A DNA stretch of 44,428 nt from Clostridiales bacterium (GCA_012837865.1 DUQJ01000048.1:1-44428); one strand, 5' to 3'; counted from the stretch's first letter, positions 17,791 through 28,064 are shown. Notes: generated by a model not told the origin, from the letters alone. Numbers and translations: made by a program.

Positions 17791-19317
17791 TTACATATCT
17801 GTTTTTAAAAAGCCATCAAATTCTTTCTCTATTTCTTCACCTGGTTTATTTGTTATTAAACTAACAAGGATTATCATAATTACAGATACAGCAAAAGCTG
17901 GAAGTATTTCATACAAATCAAAATATTTTTTAATGAATGTTCTCCATACAATAACCATTGTTCCACCAGATAAAATACCTGCCAGTGTTCCTTGCCAATT
18001 CATTCTCTTCCAGTATAGTGACATTAAAATTGCTGGTCCAAAAGCTGCACCAAATCCTGCCCATGCATATGCAACCAAATCAAAAACTGAACTGTCTGGA
18101 TTGCTGGCAATAAATACAGCAATAACTGCAACTGTTACAACACTTATTCTACTTATTAATATTAATTTTTTATCATCTAGATTTTTAAATATATTTTTAC
18201 AAATATCTTCTGAGATAGCTGATGAAGTTACAAGTAATTGTGAATCTGCAGTACTCATTATAGCTGCTAATATTGCAGTTAATAGTATACCTGCTATAAT
18301 TGCAAGGCCTGGCCCTTTTAATATGTTTTGTACCATATATATAAATACCTTTTCTCCGTCCAAAAGTCCTAATGCATCTGAGCTAACTAGAGTAGACATA
18401 TAGGCTTTACCAACTACACCTAAAATTACAGCTGCAGCAAGTGAAAAAGTTACCCACACCATAGCTATCCTTCTAGCAGGTTTTATATCATCTGAATGCC
18501 TTATACCCATAAATCTTGAAAGAATATGTGGTTGACCAAAATATCCAAGTCCCCATGCAGCTGTAGATATTATACCTAGAGCTCCCATACTTCCAATTCC
18601 AGTCCAATCTTTTATACCTAGTCCTTTTGACAGATTTGCTAAAGAACCAGCAAGTGCAAATGTTTCATTAGGTCCACCAAGTTTAATTACAACAATGATT
18701 GGCATAGCAATAATTGCAAAAAACATTAAAATTCCTTGAAACAAATCCGTCCAACATACCGCGAGGAAACCTCCTAGGAATGTGTATGATACTATAACTA
18801 CAGCACCTATTATTAGTGCAGGTAAATATTCTAATCCAAATACAGCATTAAAAAGCTTTGCTCCGGCTGAAAATTGTGCTGCTGTGTATATTAAAAAGAA
18901 TATAACAATAAATAAAGCTGATATGATTTTAATTAAATGTGTTTTATCTCTAAAACGGTTTTCAAGATATGTAGGTATCGTTATAGCATCATTTGAATGC
19001 TCTGAATACTTTCTCAACCTTTTAGCTAAGAATAACCAGTTGAGATATGTTCCTATTCCCAATCCTAATGCTGTCCAGAAAGCTTCTGCTATTCCATTTT
19101 TATAAGTTAATAAAAATGCTGTTCCTGGTAATCCCATAAGTAGCCAACCACTCATATCTGACGATTGTGCACTCATAGATGCTACCCAAGGGTTTAAATT
19201 TCTTCCCCCTAGAAAATAATCACTTTGGTTTTTACTTTTCTTAAAAAAATAAGCCCCTATGCCAAGCATAATTAATAAGTAAATCGTTAGTACAATAGCA
19301 TGAATAATCGTATCCAT
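17791..19317 (-). CDS. putP: Sodium/proline-type solute symporter
   Basis: SSS family; DYFLGGRNLNPWVASMSAQSSDMSGWLLMGLPG; GYFGQPHILSRFMGI. Confidence 0.88.
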   Translation of the reverse strand: MDTIIHAIVLTIYLLIMLGIGAYFFKKSKNQSDYFLGGRNLNPWVASMSAQSSDMSGWLLMGLPGTAFLLTYKNGIAEAFWTALGLGIGTYLNWLFLAKRLRKYSEHSNDAITIPTYLENRFRDKTHLIKIISALFIVIFFLIYTAAQFSAGAKLFNAVFGLEYLPALIIGAVVIVSYTFLGGFLAVCWTDLFQGILMFFAIIAMPIIVVIKLGGPNETFALAGSLANLSKGLGIKDWTGIGSMGALGIISTAAWGLGYFGQPHILSRFMGIRHSDDIKPARRIAMVWVTFSLAAAVILGVVGKAYMSTLVSSDALGLLDGEKVFIYMVQNILKGPGLAIIAGILLTAILAAIMSTADSQLLVTSSAISEDICKNIFKNLDDKKLILISRISVVTVAVIAVFIASNPDSSVFDLVAYAWAGFGAAFGPAILMSLYWKRMNWQGTLAGILSGGTMVIVWRTFIKKYFDLYEILPAFAVSVIMIILVSLITNKPGEEIEKEFDGFLKTDM

Positions 19318-19396
19318 ATTAGTTATCCCTTCCTATATAAGTTTTCATTAATTATAACCTCTGGCCAATACATTGTCAAAAAATATAGCTAGCATT

Positions 19397-21679
19397 TTAT
19401 ACGCTCATTATGAATTCAACAAATTCATCTATAAGCTCTGGATCATATCGTTTTCCTATATTATCATACATTTGTTTAACTGCCTCTTCTTTTGTAAGAG
19501 CTTTTCTGTATGTTCTATTAGATGTCATCGCACAATAATCTGTAACTAGCGCCAAAATTCTTGACTCATAAGGTATTTTATTAGCTTTTATTCCTCTTGG
19601 ATATCCTGAGCCATCAAAATTCTCATGATGATTTAGAATTATATTCGCTATTTCTTCATATTTATTAATGTTTTTCAATATATGATAGCCTATCGATGGA
19701 TGTGTCCTTATTTCATTCACTTCATCATTATTCAAGACCTTATCTTCAACAAAATAATCATAGCTAAGATTCTTATTACCAATGTCATATAATAAGGCTG
19801 ATTTTTTCAATTTAATTGTTACATCTTGGCTAAGTCCAAGTTTCTTAGAAAAATCTTTTATTAAATGAATTGCCCTTTGTGTTTCTACTTTCTTTTCAGG
19901 AAATAATTCGTAGTTATATCTTATTATGGATTTTAAAATTCTATTTTTGATTTTATCATTATCAAAAAGTTTATTTTCATACATTCTTTCATCTGCTAGA
20001 TTAAATGTCGTACTAAATGATTTTTTCTTTTCTGTATGAACGGCAACACCAAATGCTGCTGATACAGGAATATTCTTAACTTTTTTATTCAATAAAACAT
20101 TTTTAATTGTTTCTACTTTCTCTGTTACTATATCTATATCAACATTAGTTATTAAAACAGCAAATTCATCTCCGCCTATTCTTGCTACTAAACCAATATC
20201 AGAGAAATGTTTACTTAAGACTGAAGAAAATTCTTTTATCAATTTATCACCCATAAGATGTCCAAAAGCATCATTTGTAAGTTTTAATGCATTGATGTCA
20301 GCTATAATTAATGTTAATGGAAATCTCTTTTCTTTTAATATATTATATGTGGCTTTCTCAAAAAACCTTCGATTATATAAGCCAGTTAATTGATCATTAT
20401 AATTTAAGTATTCGATTTCCTTTTGTTTTTTTAATCTATCACTTATATTTCTAAAAACATATACAAAACCTTCTAAATCATCTAAGTTGTAGATAGGAAA
20501 TATGCTTTCTTCTATGTAGATCCTTTTATCAAAAGCTTCTAAATAACATTCCCGTCTTATCTCTGATTTACCAACAATGTAATCATTAAGATTATTTATT
20601 TCTTTTAACTCTATATTATTACGATCAAAAAACTTAAATTCTTCAATTAGTTTCTTGTGTATTATATCCTCATCTTTAATTTCTAATTCTACCAGTGTAG
20701 AATCATTAATCACTCTAACAATTCCATCTTTATCTATAACAATAATTCCATCGCCAATCGAAGAAAGTATTATTCTTAAAAATTCTTTTTCTTTACTAAG
20801 TATTTGATTTATTTCTTCTTTATCTGACATTATATTTAAAATAGATTTATGCATTTTCTTTAGTGAATTTAATAATTTACCCACTTCATCTTCTCTATTT
20901 AAATATTCTCTTGGCATCTTTATTTTATATTCTTCATTTGAAATTGACTCTGCATAAGATGATGCGTATAACAATGGATCAACTATATTTTTGGTCATAA
21001 AAGAATTTATTGATAGTATTATTAGATAAAACACAAGTAAAAATATTATATGTAAATCTATACGTTCATTAATTAATTCTGATTGCTCATTTGCTTTAAC
21101 TTTTATAATGTTATCAATATTGTCTGTATATATACCCGTTCCTATAACCCAATCAAATTCTTGGTAATATGAACTATATGCTCTTTTGGGTTGTGAAATG
21201 TTAGCACCTTCTCTTGGGAAGTAATAATCAAAAAAACCTCCACCCTGAACTGCCTTATTAATCGCTTCTTGAACTACATATTTCCCGCTTGTGTCCTGAT
21301 AATCAAATCTATTGCTTCCTTCAACATCACTTCCATATAAAACAACATTATCTCCATTGGATGTATCTATCCAAAAGTATCCATCATCACCATATCTTAT
21401 TTGTCTTATTACTTCAGCAATTAATACTTTTGCTTCTTCAGTAGAAAAGTTTTCTTCTTTATATTTTTTATGAAGTGAATCAATCATTGAAAGGGCAGTA
21501 TGGATTTCTGCTTTAATAAAATCATCATAGTTATCACGTATATTTTCTTCTAGTATTATCAAGGCATTTTGATTTGCTTTATGTTCACTTAAAAGGCTTA
21601 AGAAAACTGTAAACGCAACAATAATAAAGCTAATTCCAATAATTATAAATGTTTTGCTCTTTATTTTTAATTGCTTCAT
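19397..21679 (-). CDS. Cache-PAS-GGDEF-HD-GYP signalling protein
   Basis: GYFWIDTSNGDNVVLYGSDVEG (Cache), ARIGGDEFAVL (GGDEF), HHENFDGSGYP (GYP); HD dyad replaced by YD. Confidence 0.9.
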   Translation of the reverse strand: MKQLKIKSKTFIIIGISFIIVAFTVFLSLLSEHKANQNALIILEENIRDNYDDFIKAEIHTALSMIDSLHKKYKEENFSTEEAKVLIAEVIRQIRYGDDGYFWIDTSNGDNVVLYGSDVEGSNRFDYQDTSGKYVVQEAINKAVQGGGFFDYYFPREGANISQPKRAYSSYYQEFDWVIGTGIYTDNIDNIIKVKANEQSELINERIDLHIIFLLVFYLIILSINSFMTKNIVDPLLYASSYAESISNEEYKIKMPREYLNREDEVGKLLNSLKKMHKSILNIMSDKEEINQILSKEKEFLRIILSSIGDGIIVIDKDGIVRVINDSTLVELEIKDEDIIHKKLIEEFKFFDRNNIELKEINNLNDYIVGKSEIRRECYLEAFDKRIYIEESIFPIYNLDDLEGFVYVFRNISDRLKKQKEIEYLNYNDQLTGLYNRRFFEKATYNILKEKRFPLTLIIADINALKLTNDAFGHLMGDKLIKEFSSVLSKHFSDIGLVARIGGDEFAVLITNVDIDIVTEKVETIKNVLLNKKVKNIPVSAAFGVAVHTEKKKSFSTTFNLADERMYENKLFDNDKIKNRILKSIIRYNYELFPEKKVETQRAIHLIKDFSKKLGLSQDVTIKLKKSALLYDIGNKNLSYDYFVEDKVLNNDEVNEIRTHPSIGYHILKNINKYEEIANIILNHHENFDGSGYPRGIKANKIPYESRILALVTDYCAMTSNRTYRKALTKEEAVKQMYDNIGKRYDPELIDEFVEFIMSV

Positions 21680-21680
21680 C

Positions 21681-21720
21681 TATGTTCACCCCATTTTATA
21701 AAAAAAGTTAATGCTTAATC
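21681..21720 (-). repeat. Copy A of a 40-nt shared leader sequence
   Basis: GATTAAGCATTAACTTTTTTTATAAAATGGGGTGAACATA just upstream of the GGDEF-HD-GYP ATG. Confidence 0.7.
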
Positions 21721-21833
21721 ATTATTATAATGTAAACACCAACTTTAACCAGTTTTATATTATATATCTTCTATTATATTACAAAAGCACAAAGAAGCAA
21801 AGATAATTCTTAGTTAAAAATTTCACACCCTCT

Positions 21834-22448
21834 TTAATCTAAAATAGTTGCTTCCTCAACATAAAATATTTCACAAGCCCCATTCCCAGTATCACTTCTA
21901 CTTCTGCTTGTTTGCCACAATTCAACATTATTACTTTCTTTAAAATCCACATCAACTAAATAACCTTTTAATTTAATTAAATCACCTTTTTTAATCTTTT
22001 TAATTTTATTTAAAACATTTTCATTTTTATGTATTATATGTACATTTGCGGAATTATTAGAAATATACCCTATATCAACAGGTGAAGCTGCTGTATGCTG
22101 AAAGTAATACCACCTACCCCTTTGCGAGTAAGATATAAAATCATCTATTCCTTTTTTATTTAAATCACCCCATGCAATTGCTAAGTCATAGTATGAGATT
22201 TGTGATGGAAAGTCTGAGTATTTCCTTTTAGATTTAACGACTCCTTTTAATTCATAATTAGCTCTTAAGAAAAGTTTAACATCCCCTTTTCTCCCAAAAT
22301 GCTTAATTTCTTTCTTTTCTTCAATATCAATTTGAATTGGCGGTTCAATAGTGGCTTGATATAAAACCTTGTGTGAAAGTACTGATTTTGAAAATAATAA
22401 TAGCATTATTATTATTATTATAGTAAATACTTTTGATAATCTACTCAT
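21834..22448 (-). CDS. Conserved exported protein of unknown function
   Basis: N-terminal signal/TM segment; SYYDLAIAWGDL, ISYSQRGRWYYF, GDLIKLKGYLV, DTGNGACEIFYVEE segments; RBS GGAG within the leader. Confidence 0.7.
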   Translation of the reverse strand: MSRLSKVFTIIIIIMLLLFSKSVLSHKVLYQATIEPPIQIDIEEKKEIKHFGRKGDVKLFLRANYELKGVVKSKRKYSDFPSQISYYDLAIAWGDLNKKGIDDFISYSQRGRWYYFQHTAASPVDIGYISNNSANVHIIHKNENVLNKIKKIKKGDLIKLKGYLVDVDFKESNNVELWQTSRSRSDTGNGACEIFYVEEATILD

Positions 22449-22456
22449 AGCAAAAT

Positions 22457-22495
22457 TATGTTCACTCCTTTTTATAAAAAAGTTAATGTTTAATC
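22457..22495 (-). repeat. Copy B of the shared leader sequence
   Basis: GATTAAACATTAACTTTTTTATAAAAAGGAGTGAACATA upstream of the 21834-22448 CDS. Confidence 0.7.
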
Positions 22496-22511
22496 TTAAA
22501 ATCTTAGGTTT

Positions 22512-22550
22512 AAAAAAACCCCTAAATCCATCTTACTCTAGATTTAGGGG
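22512..22550 (-). terminator. Terminator of purine permease gene
   Basis: CCCCTAAATC...GATTTAGGGG followed by TTTTTTT on the minus strand. Confidence 0.88.
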
Positions 22551-22596
22551 GTCAGTAATTTTACTTATCTCATAATCCTTTTAATATATTATTATT

Positions 22597-23964
22597 TTAT
22601 ATTATTAATGTAGCAATACGAGCTGCAAATAAGGCAGCACAAACATACATTACAGGATGAATTTCACGGAATTTACCAGTGATAACTTTAATAATTACCC
22701 AAGCTAACATACCAAACATAATTCCATTAGCTATTGAATATGTAAATGGCATCATAATGATAGCAAGGAAGCCACCTATAACATCTGCCATATCACCTTC
22801 AAACTTCATTTTCAGTACTGATGACATCATTAGAAGTCCAACAAATATCAAAGCTGGTGCTGTAGCAAATCCTGGAATCGCTAGGAAAACAGGTGCGAAA
22901 AATAGTGCTAATATAAACATAACAGCTGTTGTTACAGCAGTTAGTCCTGTACGTCCACCTTCAGATACTCCAGCTGAACTTTCAACATAGCTTGTAACTG
23001 TAGATGTACCAAGACATGCGCCAAGCACTGTACCAGCTGCATCAGCTAATAAAGCATTTCCTACGCGTGGTAACTTACCATCTTTGTCTAACATATCTGC
23101 TTTACTTGCTACTCCAACAAGAGTACCAACTGTATCAAATAAGTCTACAAATAAGAATGCAAACACAATAACTACAAAATCCATAAAGTTCTTAGTTACA
23201 TAAGTAAAGTCAAACTTGAAAAATGTAGGTGCAAGTGATGGAGGAACAAGGTCTTTCAAACTACCAAATGAAGGAATAAGTGAGTAAACCTCTGCATCAA
23301 TATTAACTACATATAAACCTAGAAGTTGAGCTATTATTCCTAAAACCCAAGTAATTAATATTCCCCATAAAACAGATCCTTTAACTTTAAATTGATGCAT
23401 TACTGCAATTGATAAAAGACCAACAAATGCAAGTGCAAATTGTACACTACCAATATTACCCATAGTAATTAATGTAGCTGGATCAGCAACAACAATACCT
23501 GCTCCTTGCAAACCAATAATTGCAATAAACAAACCGATTCCAGTTGTAATACCAAGTTTTAGATTAGTAGGTATTGAGTTAACTAAAGTCTCACGGAATT
23601 TAAACAGTGACATAATAACAAATAAAATACCTTCTACTAAAACTGCTGTTAGTGCAATTTTCCATGGATCATTAATTCCTTGCTCTTGTAATGTTGAGCA
23701 TACTGAGAAAACAAAATATGCATTTAACCCCATTCCAGAAGCTAGTGCAACAGGATAATTCGCAAATAGACCCATTAAAAGAGTTGCAAATGCTGCTGCT
23801 AATGCTGTTGCAGTAAATACTGCACCTTTATCCATACCAGATATTGCTAGCATAGAGGGATTGACAGCCAATATGTAAGCCATCGCTAAAAAAGTAGTGA
23901 TACCTGCTAACACTTCGGTGCGAACATTGGTACCGTTTTCTTTTAGTTTAAAAAACTTTTCCAT
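22597..23964 (-). CDS. NCS2 family purine (guanine/hypoxanthine-type) permease
   Basis: MEKFFKLKENGTNVRTEVLAGITTFLAMAYILAVNPSML; SGMGLNAYF; DLFDTVGTLVGV. Confidence 0.92.
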   Translation of the reverse strand: MEKFFKLKENGTNVRTEVLAGITTFLAMAYILAVNPSMLAISGMDKGAVFTATALAAAFATLLMGLFANYPVALASGMGLNAYFVFSVCSTLQEQGINDPWKIALTAVLVEGILFVIMSLFKFRETLVNSIPTNLKLGITTGIGLFIAIIGLQGAGIVVADPATLITMGNIGSVQFALAFVGLLSIAVMHQFKVKGSVLWGILITWVLGIIAQLLGLYVVNIDAEVYSLIPSFGSLKDLVPPSLAPTFFKFDFTYVTKNFMDFVVIVFAFLFVDLFDTVGTLVGVASKADMLDKDGKLPRVGNALLADAAGTVLGACLGTSTVTSYVESSAGVSEGGRTGLTAVTTAVMFILALFFAPVFLAIPGFATAPALIFVGLLMMSSVLKMKFEGDMADVIGGFLAIIMMPFTYSIANGIMFGMLAWVIIKVITGKFREIHPVMYVCAALFAARIATLII

Positions 23965-24194
23965 AACTTTCCTCCCGTTTTTCTTTTTCTTTTGACTGAT
24001 TTTTCTCTTATATAATAAGAGATTTTACAAAGTTTATTATAGGTGATTTGTATTTAGATTTCAAGCTTATAGTCGATTTTAATAATATATTATTAGTTTT
24101 ATAGATAGAAGTTTTTCATAATCTATTTTATAATATAATTATCTATACACATATTAATTTAAACTTTGTACAAAATAAGAAAACGGGGAAAATT

Positions 24195-24995
24195 ATGTAT
24201 ACTAAACAAGCTTTAATTACAAATTTGAGAAACATGGGAATTCAAGAAAATGACACTTTATTAATCCACTCTTCAATGAAATCAATAGGTGATGTTGATG
24301 GTGGTGCAGAAACAGTTTTAGATTCATTTATGGAGTATTTATCTGATGGGCTTTTACTTCTTCCAACTCATACTTGGGCAAATATGAACGAAACACATAA
24401 TATATTTGATCCAGAAAAAGAGCCGTCATGTGTGGGCCTTCTTACAAATTTATTTATGAAGCGTGAAGGTGTTGTGCGTTCACTACATCCAACACATAGC
24501 ATGGCTGCTTATGGTAAAGATAATAAAGAATTTATAAAGGGTGAAGAAAATATTACCACCCCTTGTTCTCCAGGTGGTTGCTACGATCGTTTGAGAACGA
24601 GGAATGGTAAGATATTATTATTAGGTGTAAATCATATTCGAAACACTTATCTTCACTTTGTTGAAGAAGCATTAAACGTTCCAGACCGTCTTACAGAAAA
24701 ACCTACTTTATTTCATATTGTAATGCCAGACAAAACTATGAAAGAAAATCATATGTATCGTCATTTTAATAAAGCAAAAGGGCCTATTTCAGACAGATAC
24801 TCAAAACTTGAACAAGCTTTCTTTGATACTAATGTTGCAAAAGAGGTTTATTTTGGAGATGCTAGATGTATTCTATGTGATGCTAATGGATTATATGATG
24901 TCATGGAGCATATTCTATCCCAGCAAATTAATTGCATAATGGAATTAGATACAATTCCAGAAACATGGTGGGAAACAATGCCTAAGATATCATAA
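24195..24995 (+). CDS. AAC(3)-family (YokD-like) N-acetyltransferase
   Basis: DTLLIHSSMKSIG, LLLLPTHTW, RSLHPTHSMAAYG, ILLLGVNHIRNTYLHFVEE. Confidence 0.88.
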   Translation: MYTKQALITNLRNMGIQENDTLLIHSSMKSIGDVDGGAETVLDSFMEYLSDGLLLLPTHTWANMNETHNIFDPEKEPSCVGLLTNLFMKREGVVRSLHPTHSMAAYGKDNKEFIKGEENITTPCSPGGCYDRLRTRNGKILLLGVNHIRNTYLHFVEEALNVPDRLTEKPTLFHIVMPDKTMKENHMYRHFNKAKGPISDRYSKLEQAFFDTNVAKEVYFGDARCILCDANGLYDVMEHILSQQINCIMELDTIPETWWETMPKIS

Positions 24996-25000
24996 ACACC

Positions 25001-25993
25001 TTAACTATTATAACTAACTCCAATTTGTTTTAAAACTTCTTCCATAATCTTTAAAGTCTCATATGAAGATTCTATTGGATAATATTCAAAACTGTCTTTT
25101 CCAACTAATCGCCTAAAGGCATCAATTATATGTTCAAGTCCATTAGAAGCATGTTCGATATTAGAATATGCTTCTTTTTCATTATATATTTCTAGTTTAT
25201 ATCCTGTTGCACTCCAGAATTTATCAACGATTATTCTGCCCTTATCTCCGCTTACTACAAGTTTCTTCTCTGTTTCACAGTCTATTCCTGATACAAGTAC
25301 CGCTTGTTCCATATCATCATAATTCATAATTATTGATGTTCTATGGTCTACTCCAGTTGGTCCTTTTACTGCAGATGCTAGTATATTAGTTGGTAATTTC
25401 CCAAGTAAATGATTTGCAATTACAATAGTATATATCCCTACATCTAATGTTGCGCCACCACCTAGTTCTTTATTAAAAAGCCTATGTTTTTCGTTATATT
25501 CAGATTTAAAGCTAAAATCACATTGGATCATAGATACTTTACCAATTTCGCCATTTCGTATTATATTATGCACTTCTTTTATTGCTGGAAGATAAACCGT
25601 CCATAATGATTCCAAGAACAAAACATCTTTTTTTCTTGCAATCTCCATTGCAGTTTTTAATTCTTCAGGATTTATTGTAATTGGTTTCTCACACAATACA
25701 TTTTTCCCTGCTTCTAAAGATTTAATAATATATTCATAATGACTATTATTAGGTGTTGCAATATAGATACAATCTATTTCTTTATTATCTAACATTTCCT
25801 CAATTGTATTATATGCTTTACCCATTCCGATTTTTCTTGTAAAGTCCTTGGCTTTGTCAAAAGAAGTTCCAAAAGCACCAGTAATTTTACTTTTATTTAA
25901 TACTTTATGTGCTTGTGCAAATTGACTTGCAATATTACCCGTTCCTACAATACCCCATTGAATTTTCTTATTATTGTTTTCTTTTATAGTCAT
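25001..25993 (-). CDS. Gfo/Idh/MocA family oxidoreductase
   Basis: WGIVGTGNIASQFA; VLCEKPI; GGGATLDVGIY. Confidence 0.9.
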   Translation of the reverse strand: MTIKENNNKKIQWGIVGTGNIASQFAQAHKVLNKSKITGAFGTSFDKAKDFTRKIGMGKAYNTIEEMLDNKEIDCIYIATPNNSHYEYIIKSLEAGKNVLCEKPITINPEELKTAMEIARKKDVLFLESLWTVYLPAIKEVHNIIRNGEIGKVSMIQCDFSFKSEYNEKHRLFNKELGGGATLDVGIYTIVIANHLLGKLPTNILASAVKGPTGVDHRTSIIMNYDDMEQAVLVSGIDCETEKKLVVSGDKGRIIVDKFWSATGYKLEIYNEKEAYSNIEHASNGLEHIIDAFRRLVGKDSFEYYPIESSYETLKIMEEVLKQIGVSYNS

Positions 25994-26014
25994 ATTCCCT
26001 CCAATCTTATGTGG

Positions 26015-26530
26015 TTATTTTTCAATACCAAGTCTCGCTTCTACGCCTTTTGAATAATAATGTTTTACTTCTTTCATTTCTGTAACTAAGTCTGCAATTT
26101 CAATTATTGCCTGATTAGCGTTTCTTCCAGTTATAATTACTTCTACATTTTCTGCTCTTGATTCTATCATCTCTATTGCTTCTTTTACTGTAAATAATTT
26201 ATAAAATAATGCTATATTTAATTCATCTAATACAACTATATCATGTCTACCTTCTTGTAATATTTTTCTGCATTTTTCTAGTCCTATTCTAGCGGCATCT
26301 ATATCATCTTGTTTTGCTTCTTTATATATAAATGTATCTCTTCCAAACTGTTCCATTTCAAAATTTGGTAGATATTTGACTGCTTCTAATTCACTATACT
26401 TCATTCCTTTAACAAATTGTGCAAAATAAACTTTTTTACCAGCACAAACCGCTCTAACAGAGAGGCCTAATGCAGCTGTAGTTTTTCCTTTTCCATTACC
26501 AGTATATACTTGAATAAATCCTTTTCCCAT
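26015..26530 (-). CDS. cobO: Cob(I)yrinic acid a,c-diamide adenosyltransferase
   Basis: GFIQVYTGNGKGKTTAALGLSVRA; VVLDELNIAL; ITGRNA. Confidence 0.9.
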   Translation of the reverse strand: MGKGFIQVYTGNGKGKTTAALGLSVRAVCAGKKVYFAQFVKGMKYSELEAVKYLPNFEMEQFGRDTFIYKEAKQDDIDAARIGLEKCRKILQEGRHDIVVLDELNIALFYKLFTVKEAIEMIESRAENVEVIITGRNANQAIIEIADLVTEMKEVKHYYSKGVEARLGIEK

Positions 26531-26567
26531 ATAAAATCCTCATCTTTATTTTTTTATCTTCTATATA

Positions 26568-28064
26568 TTATTTTAACATATATTTCGAAGTTTTATAAGC
26601 TCTCCACCTGGAAATATTAAAATATCTAATTCTATTATTATGATTATTAATTATATCTTTAAGTTTCGACTCTAATGCCTTTTTGGATTTAGAATCTGAT
26701 GTGCTTGTACTTTCATTATCTTGGAAAATATATTGTTCCTCTGTAATATTTTCTAGAGCTGGAACTGCATCTAATGATAAATCCAAGATATAATTCATAT
26801 CTTCTATTTTTATAGTTTCCATATGACTTATATTATATTTAGCAATTATATAATCTGGTTTAATAAATCCAAAAATCAAATAACTAATTATACTTGTTAC
26901 AAATAGAAATCTATAAATATAAAATGATTTATTATGAATATAATAGACTATTCCAATCATGCAAATAGTTAATACTAATAAAAACCATAAGACTAAAACT
27001 CTAATAAATGTTAAATAATAAACATTTATATATAAAATCATTCTATATGTAGCAGAAGCTATCATAATAAAAGTACATCCAGATATAACCCTTAAGCTAA
27101 TATCTAGCCATCGATCTTCTTTTACCTTTTTTACGCAAAGTAATACTAGTGATAAATTAATAAATGCTACTGCCAATAATTGAAAGAAACCACTTCTTGC
27201 ATATTCTGCATATGTCAGATTATCAGGTAAGGTAAAGAAATTGCCACCAATTAAATATATAATCTGTATGCTAGAGTATAAAAGATATATAGCTGTAATA
27301 AACCATGTCATTGTTATCATTCTAATAGGTTGAGTTTTCACTAAATTATTCTCTAGGTTATAATCTTTCTTTTTAGCAAGAACACTAAACAAACTATAAA
27401 AAATGCAAGTTCCTGATATAAGTAAAAATAAATAAACAAAGCAATTATTAAAAATCTTTTTAAAATTGAATCCTATATTGTTAAATAAATTTGCGAATAT
27501 TAAATCCGAACTCATTAACAGTGGAATTACAACAATTAAGAATAATAGAGCAAAAATAACACCTTCAATAATCTGTTTTATTTTACTTGTATTAATGTTT
27601 TTATCTTTTGCTTCTATCTTTATATGTTTAAAAGGTAAATGAATGTTTCCTAAATTTAAAAAAATCATATTTATAAAAAAACCTATCATCTTAAATAAAT
27701 CAAGTTCCTTCTTAGGAAACAAACATTTAGTTATAAAAACACCATATAATATTATTATCAATATTGTGTTGAAAAATATTATAAATTCATTACTTGTTAA
27801 ATTCGAAGAAATACCTAATAATATTGCCATAATTATATATGACAGGCCTGATGATAGATATCTAGAACGATCTAGACCTATATCCAGTTTCCTTAATCCT
27901 AAAACTGATAAGATAAATAGTCCAGCAACAAAAACTGGATAGAATATACCATTAAAATTTAAAAACATATCATAAAATGCAAACATAAATAGGAATCCAA
28001 AACTTAATGATAATTTCATAAAAGATTTGTATTTAACCATATCTTCATTTATATCTTTATTCAT
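26568..28064 (-). CDS. DUF4173/DUF4153-like polytopic membrane protein
   Basis: Polytopic; position beside XRE and DUF2975-like genes. Confidence 0.65.
   Translation of the reverse strand: MNKDINEDMVKYKSFMKLSLSFGFLFMFAFYDMFLNFNGIFYPVFVAGLFILSVLGLRKLDIGLDRSRYLSSGLSYIIMAILLGISSNLTSNEFIIFFNTILIIILYGVFITKCLFPKKELDLFKMIGFFINMIFLNLGNIHLPFKHIKIEAKDKNINTSKIKQIIEGVIFALLFLIVVIPLLMSSDLIFANLFNNIGFNFKKIFNNCFVYLFLLISGTCIFYSLFSVLAKKKDYNLENNLVKTQPIRMITMTWFITAIYLLYSSIQIIYLIGGNFFTLPDNLTYAEYARSGFFQLLAVAFINLSLVLLCVKKVKEDRWLDISLRVISGCTFIMIASATYRMILYINVYYLTFIRVLVLWFLLVLTICMIGIVYYIHNKSFYIYRFLFVTSIISYLIFGFIKPDYIIAKYNISHMETIKIEDMNYILDLSLDAVPALENITEEQYIFQDNESTSTSDSKSKKALESKLKDIINNHNNRIRYFNISRWRAYKTSKYMLK

Noticed and set aside
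22402-22424. ATT microsatellite at the start of the exported orphan gene
   Set aside because: Encodes a poly-Ile run in the signal/TM segment of an AT-rich genome; no evidence of phase variation.
23965-24194. Purine riboswitch upstream of the NCS2 permease
   Set aside because: No recognisable purine aptamer core (TATA..GG..TT.TACC / CC.TAAA..CTGACTA pattern) on the minus strand.
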